NCBI GenBank assembly: GCA_002395135.1
Contig: DGWC01000025.1
Coordinates: 1-16,827 of the forward strand
DNA from: Prevotella sp. UBA4268
Lineage (GTDB): Bacteria; Bacteroidota; Bacteroidia; Bacteroidales; Bacteroidaceae
Direction of reading: 5' to 3'
Length of the DNA: 16,827 nucleotides
The position numbers were made by a program, and so were the translations under genes. The notes below the pieces were generated by a model. It saw nothing but the letters and a program-made list of their open reading frames with translations, did no database searches and had not been told where the DNA came from. The stretch's first letter is position 1. Each line of letters begins with the position of its first letter. Of this stretch, positions 7,986 through 15,147 are shown in pieces.

Positions 7986-8069
7986 AGAAAAAGGCGTTCC
8001 TGGCAGAGAAATCCTTACCTGCTTCATCATTTAAACCAAAGGAAAAGGACATTTGCCAAGGAACGCCTT
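7982..8069 (-). terminator. Hairpin plus T-tract ending the efflux operon
   Basis: AAGGCGTTCC-TGGCA (7991-8005) pairs with TGCCAAGGAACGCCTT (8054-8069): 10 uninterrupted base pairs, a one-base bulge and 5 more. On the minus strand the stem is followed by TTTTTCTTTA, as expected of an intrinsic terminator for the leftward ABC operon, whose last stop is at 8113. The loop is large (about 48 nt), and the T-tract overlaps the end of the convergent receptor gene. On the plus strand no T-run follows, so termination in that direction is doubtful. The remaining sequence to 8112 shows nothing else. Confidence 0.6.
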
Positions 8070-8112
8070 CCCCTTCTATCACCCGCAACGGAAGCAGTCC
8101 CTCTGCCTCATG

Positions 8113-9189
8113 CTACTGATTCTTCTTATAACTCCCCACAGCCCAGACAGCCATCACCGCCGACAGGCCGCCCAGAGCCGCCACTTGATGGGCTATCGAC
8201 GAGAAGCCGCCGCCACGTATGAACACGGTGCGGATGGCATCGATGAAATAGTGCATCGGATTGATGTAGGTGGTGGTATACGCCCAGTCGGGCATGGAAC
8301 GTGTTGGTGTAAAGAGGCCGCTGAGCAACATAATACATACTACGAAGAACCACATCACAAAGACAGCCTGCTGCATGGTGTCGCTATAGTTGGAAACGAT
8401 GAGTCCGAAAGAAGAGAAGAACAGGGCCAGCAACATGGCAAGGACATAGACAAGCCATAGGGGGCCAGCGGGCGTAATGCCATAGACAAGCGCGGCCAGC
8501 ACGAGACTGACAGTGACCACGAACAGGGCTACGAGCCAATAGGGAATGAGTTTGGAGAGGATGAAGGCCCACTTGGAAACGGGTGTGACATTGATCTGCT
8601 CGATGGTGCCACTCTCTTTCTCACCAACGATGTTGAGTGCGGGCAGGAATCCCGTTAGCAGCATCATCACAATGGCCAGCAGGGCGGGAATCATATAGAG
8701 TTTGTAGTTCTGATGTTTGTTATAGAGCGTGAGCACTGAGGGCTGCGACAGTACCGAAGCAAACGGAACCGCGCGGGCGACGATTTGTGAGAGATATGCC
8801 GAGCCCATGGCACCCTTTGTGCCGTTGACGGCATTGGCGGCAATCATCACCTGCGGCATTCTGCCCATGGAGAGATCCTTGCCGAAGTGCTGTGGAATAA
8901 CTAGCACGATGTCGGCTTTGCCATGTTCTATCTCAGCGAGTGCAGCCTTGTAGGTGGGTTTCTGCCCGTTGAAGATGAAATAGTTGCTGGCCTCAACGCT
9001 ATGGACAATCTGCTGTGACTGAGCGGAGCGGTCGTTATCAACAACATCCACCACCACATTCTTCACTTCCATCTGCATCACCCATGGCATGACACACATA
9101 ATCACGACTGGGAACACGAGGATGAGTTTAGGCAGAAAGGCGTTGCGACGTAACTGCAAGAACTCTTTACGGATGAGATGCTTTAGCAT
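8113..9189 (-). CDS. ABC-2 type permease (YbhR-like)
   Basis: This 358-residue ABC-2 (DrrB/YhiH-type) permease has an N-terminal transmembrane helix (about 21-38), a large periplasmic domain (about 40-160) and five hydrophobic segments in the C-terminal half (about 165-350). The cytoplasmic motif GEKESGTIEQINVTPVSKW (189-207) after the second helix is the typical coupling segment that meets the ATPase. The start MLKHLIRKEF at 9189 was chosen; the longer frame to 9288 gives a non-family N-terminus inside the upstream gene. It overlaps that gene by 23 bp and is the last gene of the operon. It most likely pairs with the other permease to form a heterodimeric pore exporting a small molecule to the adaptor/TolC path. 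Substrate unknown. Confidence 0.9.
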   Translation of the reverse strand: MLKHLIRKEFLQLRRNAFLPKLILVFPVVIMCVMPWVMQMEVKNVVVDVVDNDRSAQSQQIVHSVEASNYFIFNGQKPTYKAALAEIEHGKADIVLVIPQHFGKDLSMGRMPQVMIAANAVNGTKGAMGSAYLSQIVARAVPFASVLSQPSVLTLYNKHQNYKLYMIPALLAIVMMLLTGFLPALNIVGEKESGTIEQINVTPVSKWAFILSKLIPYWLVALFVVTVSLVLAALVYGITPAGPLWLVYVLAMLLALFFSSFGLIVSNYSDTMQQAVFVMWFFVVCIMLLSGLFTPTRSMPDWAYTTTYINPMHYFIDAIRTVFIRGGGFSSIAHQVAALGGLSAVMAVWAVGSYKKNQ

Positions 9190-10243
9190 AACTATGAACT
9201 TTGAACTTCTTAAGCGCAATGGTGAGGAAGAATGCGGTGAAGGCGATGAGAACGACCACTTCTGTGAACACCTCGCCGATGCCCACACCCATAATCATCA
9301 GTTTGCGCATGGCACTGATGTAATAGCGCGGCGGCACCACTGCCGACACCCACTGCAGCACAATGGGCATCGACTCTACTGGGAACAGCATGCCCGAGAG
9401 CATCACTACGGGCATGAGCAGCACCATGGCCGACAGCAGCAGGGCCACCAACTGCGTCCGGGCGATGTTGGAAATGAACAGCCCCAACGAGAGGGCCAAT
9501 AATATATATAAGGTGGAGACCGCGAGAATCCACACCAACGAGCCTTGCAACGGTACGCCCAGCACGAAGCGGGCCATGAGCAGGATGGTGACGAGGATGC
9601 CGAAGGCGAGCACCAGATAGGGCACCGCCTTGGCAATGATGACCATCAGGGGCTTAACGGGCGAGACGAGCAGCACCTCCATGGTGCCTCTTTCTTTTTC
9701 GCGCACTATCGAGATGGAGGTCATCATCGCACAGATGAGCATCAGCAGCATGCCCATGATGGCCGGCACAAAATTATAGGCCGATCTCATCTGCGGGTTA
9801 TAGAGCATCTTTGAATTGACTATCGCCTGTTGGGAATTGACGATTACCTGCTGTGCGTAATTGGTCCACTGCTGCGCCATGTTGGGGTCAGAGCCGTCGA
9901 CAATCAGTTGAAGGCCGCTTTTCTTGCTGGCAAAACTGGGCGCAAACACTACGGCCATATCCGCTTGCTGGTTGCGAATATGCTGCTCGGCCTCCTGCGG
10001 CGTGGCCACCGTGGCTGTGATGGTGAAATATTCCGACTGTGCCAACCGCTCCACAGCCTGCTGGGAAAGATGATCCATCTGAGACGTGACCACCACCGTG
10101 CGCACGTTTTTCACATCGGTGGTGATGGCGAATCCGAAGAGCAGCATCAGCACCACGGGCATGCCGAAGAGTATGAGCATGGTGCGCTTATCGCGCAGGA
10201 TGTGGCGGGCCTCCTTGATGACGAAAGATAAAAACAGACTCAT
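9167..10243 (-). CDS. ABC-2 type permease (YbhS-like)
   Basis: This 358-residue ABC-2 permease has the same layout as its downstream partner: one helix at about 22-40, a periplasmic domain to about 158, then five membrane segments. The motif REKERGTMEVLLVSPVKP (181-198) is the conserved coupling segment. The ATG at 10243 gives MSLFLSFVIKEARHILRDKR, a standard start for this family. It lies 66 bp after the ATPase gene, the widest gap within the operon, and overlaps the next permease by 23 bp. The equal lengths but distinct sequences suggest an old duplication that now forms a heterodimer, as with E. coli YbhS/YbhR. A 21-bp near-duplication encodes QQVIVNS-QQAIVNS in the periplasmic domain (about 131-144). 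Confidence 0.9.
   Translation of the reverse strand: MSLFLSFVIKEARHILRDKRTMLILFGMPVVLMLLFGFAITTDVKNVRTVVVTSQMDHLSQQAVERLAQSEYFTITATVATPQEAEQHIRNQQADMAVVFAPSFASKKSGLQLIVDGSDPNMAQQWTNYAQQVIVNSQQAIVNSKMLYNPQMRSAYNFVPAIMGMLLMLICAMMTSISIVREKERGTMEVLLVSPVKPLMVIIAKAVPYLVLAFGILVTILLMARFVLGVPLQGSLVWILAVSTLYILLALSLGLFISNIARTQLVALLLSAMVLLMPVVMLSGMLFPVESMPIVLQWVSAVVPPRYYISAMRKLMIMGVGIGEVFTEVVVLIAFTAFFLTIALKKFKVHSYAKASHP
9813..9854 (-). repeat. 21-bp tandem duplication in the permease periplasmic domain
   Basis: Two adjacent 21-bp units that start GAATTGAC on the plus strand (9813-9833 and 9834-9854) differ at about six positions. They encode consecutive heptads QQVIVNS and QQAIVNS. The frame is kept, so this is a small in-frame internal duplication within a probable amphipathic helix. 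Confidence 0.5.
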
Positions 10244-10309
10244 GATGACGAAGTTTGAAGTAGGTATGACGTTGTATGATGTTTGTATCTGGAGGCAGAA
10301 GTGCGCTGA

Positions 10310-11773
10310 CTAATCCGACGACCGCGTGGCCTGCCTGGCCAGATAGGTGAACACATGGTCCATGTCGGGCTGACGGAAACGCTGTTTCAGTTCGTCGGGG
10401 GTGCCGAGTGCACGGATTTGGCCGTCCACCATGATCGAGATTCGGTCGCAATATTCGGCCTCGTCCATATAGTGAGTGGTCACAAAGACGGTAATGCCAC
10501 GCTGGGCAGCATCGCGAATCAGTTGCCAGAACTGGCGTCGCGTGGCAGGGTCTACGCCGCCCGTTGGTTCGTCGAGGAACACCACGCCCGGCTCATGGAA
10601 TATCGATACGGAGAAGGCGAGTTTCTGTTTCCAGCCCAGGGGGAGCGACGCGACGAGGTCGTCTTTGTGCTCGGCAAAGCGCAACCGCTCGAGCAGTTCG
10701 TCGGTCTTGCGGGCAATCTCCTTGTCGCCCATGCCGTAGATGCCGGCAAAGAGGCGTATGTTCTCGGCAACGGTCAAATCCTCGTAGAGCGAAAAGCGCT
10801 GCGACATGTAGCCGATGTGGCGCTTTATCAGTTCGTGCTGGGTGCGGATGTCATAGCCCACAACGGTGCCACTGCCGCTGGTGGGCTGGTTCAGTCCGGT
10901 CAGCATGTGCATGGCGGTTGTCTTTCCTGCACCGTTAGCCCCGAGGAACCCGAAGATTTCTCCGCGCTTCACAGAGAACGAGATATCGTCGACGGCACGG
11001 AACGAGCCGAAGGCCTTGACCAGATGGCTCACCTCGATGACGTTGTCGTCTGTGCCGGCGGCATCGTCTTGGGCATGTTCAAGACCCGGCGGATTGAACA
11101 CATCGGCGAAACGGCTAAGGATGATTTCGGGGGTATCGATTCCACGAATGCGGCCATGGTCGAGAAACGCCACCCGCTCACAGCGCCTCACCTCGTCAAG
11201 ATAGGGCGTAGAGGCCACGATGGTGATACCTCTTTCTTTCAGCATGCCAAGCATGTCCCATAGTTCCTTGCGGCTCACGGGGTCTACTCCTGTGGTGGGC
11301 TCGTCAAGGAAGAGCACACTGGGACTGTGCACCAGCGCACACGAGAGGGCCAGTTTCTGCTTCATTCCCCCCGAAAGGGCTCCGGCCTTGCGCTTTTCAA
11401 ACCGCTCTATCTGCTGATAAATGGCCTTGATGCTGTCATAGCCCTCCTCGACAGTGGTGCCGAAAAGGGTGGCAAAGAACTCCAGGTTCTCTCTCACCGT
11501 GAGATCCTGATAGAGCGAAAAGCGACCGGGCATATAGCCCACGCGGCGGCGGATGTCTTTCATCTGCCTCACCGTGTCGAAGCCATCCACCGTAGCCGTT
11601 CCCTTGTCGGGCAGCATCAGCGTGCAGAGGATACGGAACAAGGTGGTCTTGCCCGCACCGTCGGGACCAATCAGCCCGAACACCTCTCCTTTGCCGACGG
11701 AGAACGACACATCGCTGAGAGCCTCCACGCTGCCGTACCGCTTGCAGAGGCCGCTTACTTCAATGGCATTCAT
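10310..11773 (-). CDS. Fused double ABC ATPase of an efflux transporter (YbhF-like)
   Basis: The 487-residue protein holds two ATP-binding domains in tandem (about 1-230 and 245-487). Domain 1: Walker A GPDGAGKTT (36-44), signature LSGGM (133-137), Walker B VLFLDE (153-158). Domain 2: Walker A GANGAGKTT (278-286), signature-position LPLGW (377-381), Walker B VVFLDE (397-402) and switch His434 in TTHYMDE. In domain 1 the Q-loop glutamine is replaced by Gly83 (GYMPGRF) and the switch histidine by Pro190 (STPYLDE). One composite ATP site therefore looks degenerate and the other intact. It overlaps the adaptor stop by ATGA and precedes two ABC-2 permeases, the same order as E. coli ybhG-ybhF-ybhS-ybhR. 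It powers export of an unknown substrate. Confidence 0.94.
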   Translation of the reverse strand: MNAIEVSGLCKRYGSVEALSDVSFSVGKGEVFGLIGPDGAGKTTLFRILCTLMLPDKGTATVDGFDTVRQMKDIRRRVGYMPGRFSLYQDLTVRENLEFFATLFGTTVEEGYDSIKAIYQQIERFEKRKAGALSGGMKQKLALSCALVHSPSVLFLDEPTTGVDPVSRKELWDMLGMLKERGITIVASTPYLDEVRRCERVAFLDHGRIRGIDTPEIILSRFADVFNPPGLEHAQDDAAGTDDNVIEVSHLVKAFGSFRAVDDISFSVKRGEIFGFLGANGAGKTTAMHMLTGLNQPTSGSGTVVGYDIRTQHELIKRHIGYMSQRFSLYEDLTVAENIRLFAGIYGMGDKEIARKTDELLERLRFAEHKDDLVASLPLGWKQKLAFSVSIFHEPGVVFLDEPTGGVDPATRRQFWQLIRDAAQRGITVFVTTHYMDEAEYCDRISIMVDGQIRALGTPDELKQRFRQPDMDHVFTYLARQATRSSD

Positions 11774-12660
11774 AGTTTCACTTCCCCGTACATACCTATT
11801 TTTATATACCCGTCGTTGTTGACGGCTATCTTGACGGCATACACCAAGTCGGCCCGCTCATCATCGGTGAGAATCGTCTTGGGCGTAAACTCGGAGCGGC
11901 TGCTAATCCAACTCACCGTGCCGTCATACTCCTTGCGCTGGCCGGCACCGTAGTCGGCAAACACTTTCACCTTCTGACCGATGCGGATTTGCTGCAACTG
12001 AGAAGATGTGACATAGGCACGCATGTTCATCTTTTCCATGTCGGCAACCTTGAAGAGCGGCTTGCCTGCCGACACGAACTCTCCGCGCTCTACATATTTC
12101 TCCAACACCGTCCCGCTGACGGGAGCCAGGATGTGACACTTCTGCAACTGGTCGCGCAACAGCCCCACCTGCACGTCGGTGGTCGCCATCTGCTTGCTCA
12201 GCGAATTCGTACTGGTGGCCAGCGAGGATTTCTGGGCTTCGAGTTGGCGTTGTAGCACCTGCACCTGACTGACGGCATCGTCGAGCATCTTCGACGGGGC
12301 TGCCCCGTCGGCCACCAGTTCCTGATACCGGCGCTGCTCGGCCTGGGCTTTGGCCAACTGCTGGCGCGTCGCCGCTATCTGTTTCTCCATGTCTGGCTTC
12401 TGACTCTGATAGACTTCCTTCGTGGCCGCCAGTTGACGTATCTTCAGCCATATCTGTGTGGTGTCAACCAGCCCCACTTCACGCCCGCTCTCAATCATGT
12501 CGCCCTCGTTGACGTTGAAAGCCAGCAGTGTGCCGCTCTGCTCGGCCGACACGGTGGTCTCGGTAGCCTCAAACGTGCCGGTCGCATCAAATTCCTTCTC
12601 ACTCTTTCCGCATGCTGCCAGCACCAAGGCTGCGCCTGCCATGACAATTATCTTTTTCAT
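11770..12660 (-). CDS. HlyD-family periplasmic adaptor lipoprotein (YbhG-like)
   Basis: This 296-residue membrane-fusion protein has a lipoprotein signal ending LAACGKS, lipidated Cys17. Two half-lipoyl segments (about 38-66, including SGTLLAFNVNEGDMIESG, and 178-207, LAPVSGTVLEKYVERGEFV) flank a long coiled-coil hairpin (about 75-175, rich in Gln, Ala and Lys). A beta-barrel domain follows (about 208-255), then a C-terminal strand region. It bridges the inner-membrane permeases and the TolC channel. It begins 10 bp after the TolC-like gene, and its stop overlaps the ATPase start (ATGA), so the operon is tightly coupled. The coiled coil is moderate in length, as in YbhG-type adaptors. Confidence 0.93.
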   Translation of the reverse strand: MKKIIVMAGAALVLAACGKSEKEFDATGTFEATETTVSAEQSGTLLAFNVNEGDMIESGREVGLVDTTQIWLKIRQLAATKEVYQSQKPDMEKQIAATRQQLAKAQAEQRRYQELVADGAAPSKMLDDAVSQVQVLQRQLEAQKSSLATSTNSLSKQMATTDVQVGLLRDQLQKCHILAPVSGTVLEKYVERGEFVSAGKPLFKVADMEKMNMRAYVTSSQLQQIRIGQKVKVFADYGAGQRKEYDGTVSWISSRSEFTPKTILTDDERADLVYAVKIAVNNDGYIKIGMYGEVKL

Positions 12661-12670
12661 ATTTTGCGTC

Positions 12671-13930
12671 TTAATGGTTAGTCGTAAATTTCAAGTCATA
12701 GATTTCTTTCAGCATTTCAATCTCATGCATTGACTGCTGCACCCGCGCCGTGTTTTCGGCATGGATTTCCCTCACCAGGTCGTTTACGTCGATAATGCCG
12801 TGTGAGAGTTTCGACTCGGCAGCCTTGCGCACAGAAGAACGCAGGGCGATGATCTCCTCGTCGTCGGCCATCATCTTGCGGTAACAGCCTATGCGCTCGT
12901 TTTGCTGTATCTGTTCCAAGTTGTTGTCAAACAGGAACACATCGCGGCTCGTCTCGGCCATGTCGCGTTGCAACTGCAGTTTCGCCTTGTCGTTCTTGCG
13001 GGTGTAGAGCGCCCCGATGTTCCAGGTGAGGCGGGCTCCGACAATGCCGTTCAGCGACCATCGGTGATTCATCATGTCTTCAAACATGTTGAGTCCGGGA
13101 TAGCCATAGAATCCTTGTGCAAACACGCTCAGTTTGGGTTTCAGCGCCGCGTCGAGCGCCTTTTCCTGCGCATCTACCAGTTGCAACCGGGCATCGATGG
13201 CCTTCAGTTTTGGGCGAAGAGCCGACGCGGTAGCAGTGGCAGCGGCGGGCTTTTCCGCTTTGCTCACCTCTATTCCGCAGAAGGCGGTGAGCATCGTGGT
13301 GAGTGTGTGCCGCTGCGACTTCAAACGCTCTGACTGCTGCGCGGCGTTGAGTCGCTCGGCCTTCACGCTGTTGTAGTCGCTCTCGGCAGCCGTTCCTCTG
13401 CGGAACATCGACGAGAGTTTCTTCTCGTTGGCCGACAGCAGTTCCATCAGATCGCCGTTCAGTTTTATCTGTTCGTCCAGCATCAGCAGCGAGAAATACA
13501 TTTCGTTCACACGGCGGCGCACCTGATAGAGGGTCACCTCCGTCTGCGCTTCCTCCACAAGACCCTGCTGCCGCGCTATCTGCTGCTGTGAGCGAATCGC
13601 CCCGCCGTCGTATACCGTCTGGCTCACGTCCACACCTATTCTATATTGGTCCTTGCTGAGTCCTTTCAGATTCAGTCCCATCTGCTGATATACCGTCTGC
13701 AGTTGCTCGGGCCACGATGCCACATCGCTTTGCAGCGTGGCCTGCGCCGATGCCGACACCTGCGGCAACCAGTTCTTGGCCATGTTCTCCACCGTATACT
13801 GAGTGGTGCGGCCAATCAGGTCATACTGGCGTATCAACGGATAATTCCGCTCTGCTGCCTCCTGACATTCCTGCAAGGTCTGCGCCTGTGCCATGAACGG
13901 CACGAACACAAGAAAGAGTAGTTTCTTCAT
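12671..13930 (-). CDS. TolC-family outer-membrane efflux channel
   Basis: The 419-residue protein has a signal peptide of about 16 residues (MKKLLFLVFVPFMAQA, cleaved before QTLQEC). The mature start QTLQECQEAAERNYPLI is typical of Bacteroidota TolC proteins. Long heptad-rich helices (about 150-225 and 330-415) alternate with strand-forming segments (about 58-105 and 270-310), giving the duplicated helix-strand pattern of the outer-membrane efflux protein family. Three copies form the outer-membrane and periplasmic channel. It is the first gene of the leftward efflux operon and is divergent from the AraC-type regulator, which likely controls it. It is somewhat shorter than E. coli TolC, as is usual for operon-dedicated channels in this phylum. 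Confidence 0.92.
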   Translation of the reverse strand: MKKLLFLVFVPFMAQAQTLQECQEAAERNYPLIRQYDLIGRTTQYTVENMAKNWLPQVSASAQATLQSDVASWPEQLQTVYQQMGLNLKGLSKDQYRIGVDVSQTVYDGGAIRSQQQIARQQGLVEEAQTEVTLYQVRRRVNEMYFSLLMLDEQIKLNGDLMELLSANEKKLSSMFRRGTAAESDYNSVKAERLNAAQQSERLKSQRHTLTTMLTAFCGIEVSKAEKPAAATATASALRPKLKAIDARLQLVDAQEKALDAALKPKLSVFAQGFYGYPGLNMFEDMMNHRWSLNGIVGARLTWNIGALYTRKNDKAKLQLQRDMAETSRDVFLFDNNLEQIQQNERIGCYRKMMADDEEIIALRSSVRKAAESKLSHGIIDVNDLVREIHAENTARVQQSMHEIEMLKEIYDLKFTTNH

Positions 13931-13962
13931 AACACGATGATCAATGATTATTTTTGACAGTG

Positions 13963-13970
13963 CAAAAATA
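13963..13970 (-). promoter_or_regulatory. Putative -7 promoter element of the efflux operon
   Basis: On the minus strand TATTTTTG matches TAnnTTTG and lies 32 bp before the TolC-like ATG. A minus-strand TTTG at 13986-13983 is only 12 bp upstream, so a proper -33 element is not evident. Confidence 0.45.
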
Positions 13971-14016
13971 ATATGATTCTGCCAAAGGGCTGCTATCCAT
14001 AGAAACGAAGAAATGT

Positions 14017-14045
14017 TCTTTTTGTTCGATTTGTGTACAAAAAGA
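14017..14045. promoter_or_regulatory. Inverted repeat, candidate operator between the efflux operon and araC gene
   Basis: TCTTTTTGT (14017-14025) and ACAAAAAGA (14037-14045) are perfect 9-bp inverted arms separated by 11 bp, about 20 bp apart centre to centre (two helical turns). A second, smaller dyad TTTGT-GT-ACAAA (14030-14041) lies partly within it. The site is upstream of the araC -7 box and between the two divergent promoters, the right place for a regulator acting on both. It lies upstream of both predicted start points, so it would act as DNA, not as an RNA hairpin. AraC proteins often prefer direct repeats, so the binder is uncertain. Confidence 0.4.
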
Positions 14046-14067
14046 GAACCTTTTACGATTATTTTAT

Positions 14068-14075
14068 TATCTTTG
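14068..14075 (+). promoter_or_regulatory. Putative -7 promoter element of the AraC-family regulator
   Basis: TATCTTTG matches the Bacteroidota TAnnTTTG box exactly and is 27 bp before the regulator's ATG, implying a leader of about 20 nt. No clear TTTG at the -33 position is visible, which would fit a promoter needing an activator. Confidence 0.5.
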
Positions 14076-14102
14076 CATCATCATTACCCAACAAACAGCA
14101 AC

Positions 14103-15002
14103 ATGGACAAGGAACCCAAACTGATGAGTCTGTCGCGCATGCACAGCATCTTTGCGCCCCATCTCGCACAATTGCGTGAAAGCATCTTCATCAACAACGA
14201 ACTGGCCGTCCTCCACGGTGACTCCCGCGTGTTTCGCATTGTGATGCAACAGCAGCCGCCCTTCAGCATCAACGACCATCGGCTGGGCATGCTCGTGGGC
14301 GGCGAGATACGCGCCAGCATCAACCTCGTGGAAAAGCGCATCACGGCAGGCACACTGGTGTTTCTCGGTCCTGGCACCATCATCCACCCCACCAGCGTGA
14401 GCAGCGATGTGGAAGTATACGGATTCGGGCTCTCACCCGACTTCGCCATGCCCTTTGCCCCGGGACAGTTGCCAACGGCTTTCAGCGGACAGGAGCGCGA
14501 CTTCCAATTGCCCGCTTCGGCAGGCGACATGGCCACTGCCCGCCATATTCTCGAGGCGCTCTGGCACGTGGTGCATCAGGATTACTACGACCGCCCGCTC
14601 GTCAGCAGTCTGGTGGCCGCCCAGATGCAACACTACGACACGCTCTTCCGCCGCCATGCCCAGCGCCGGCAGGGCACCCGCTCACGAGAGCAGACCCTCT
14701 TCGACCGTTTCATCTATCTGGTGAACCGCCATGCGGCACAAGAGCACCGCATGGCGTTCTATGCTGACAGGATGTGTCTCACCGAGCGCTATTTGGGCAC
14801 CGTGGTGCGCCAGGCCAGCGGCATCACCGCCAAGCAGTGGATCGACCGCGCCCTCATCACCCGCATCAAAGTGGAACTGCGCCACACCGACAAGTCCATT
14901 GCCCAGATTGCCGACGAAATGAATTTCCCCAACCCCTCGTTTTTCTGTAAGTATTTCAAGAGAATGACCAACACCACTCCCCTTGAATATAAAAAGGCTT
15001 AG
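14103..15002 (+). CDS. AraC-family transcriptional regulator
   Basis: The 299-residue protein has an N-terminal cupin-like sensor part (about 25-130, with strand-rich NNELAVLHGDSRVF and RITAGTLVFLGPGTIIHP) and a C-terminal AraC DNA-binding domain with two helix-turn-helices (about 198-298). The second ends in SIAQIADEMNFPNPSFFCKY, followed by TNTTPLEYKK, the family's signature region. The ATG at 14103 fits the -7 box; the frame extends up to 14013 but would cover the promoter. It is divergent from the TolC-HlyD-ABC operon and probably senses the exported compound or a related signal to control it. Ligand unknown. Confidence 0.93.
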   Translation: MDKEPKLMSLSRMHSIFAPHLAQLRESIFINNELAVLHGDSRVFRIVMQQQPPFSINDHRLGMLVGGEIRASINLVEKRITAGTLVFLGPGTIIHPTSVSSDVEVYGFGLSPDFAMPFAPGQLPTAFSGQERDFQLPASAGDMATARHILEALWHVVHQDYYDRPLVSSLVAAQMQHYDTLFRRHAQRRQGTRSREQTLFDRFIYLVNRHAAQEHRMAFYADRMCLTERYLGTVVRQASGITAKQWIDRALITRIKVELRHTDKSIAQIADEMNFPNPSFFCKYFKRMTNTTPLEYKKA

Positions 15003-15066
15003 CCCACGAAAAAGCAAATAAAAGTTAATAATCAGCATCCGCCGCGCAGTATTTCCGCCATTTCGG

Positions 15067-15073
15067 TACTTTG
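15067..15073 (+). promoter_or_regulatory. Possible -7-like promoter element of the sigma-barrel fusion gene
   Basis: TACTTTG followed by CA resembles TAnnTTTG with one spacer base missing. It lies 74 bp before the start codon in the only intergenic space (15003-15147). Weak support. Confidence 0.25.
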
Positions 15074-15091
15074 CATTTAGAAGCCCTCCTT

Positions 15092-15106
15092 TCGGACTTC
15101 GTCCGA
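15092..15106 (+). other. Leader hairpin before the sigma-barrel fusion gene
   Basis: TCGGAC-TTC-GTCCGA is a perfect 6-bp stem with a 3-nt loop, about 42 bp before the ATG at 15148 and downstream of the possible -7 element, so it would be part of the mRNA leader. No T-tract follows, so it is unlikely to terminate the araC transcript. Its function is unknown. Confidence 0.4.
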
Positions 15107-15147
15107 TAGTACTACGCACATCAACCTTCTCTATTCGCATATTTCCG

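Noticed and set aside
9190..9288. N-terminal extension of the last permease
   Set aside because: The Ser/Arg-rich extension lies within the upstream permease gene; MLKHLIRKEF at 9189 is the usual family start.
10355..11263. Plus-strand frame of 302 codons opposite the ABC ATPase
   Set aside because: The opposite strand encodes an unmistakable double ATPase; the antisense translation has no family features.
14013..14102. N-terminal extension of the AraC regulator
   Set aside because: It would cover the -7 box and the inverted repeat, and the ATG at 14103 gives a normal length.
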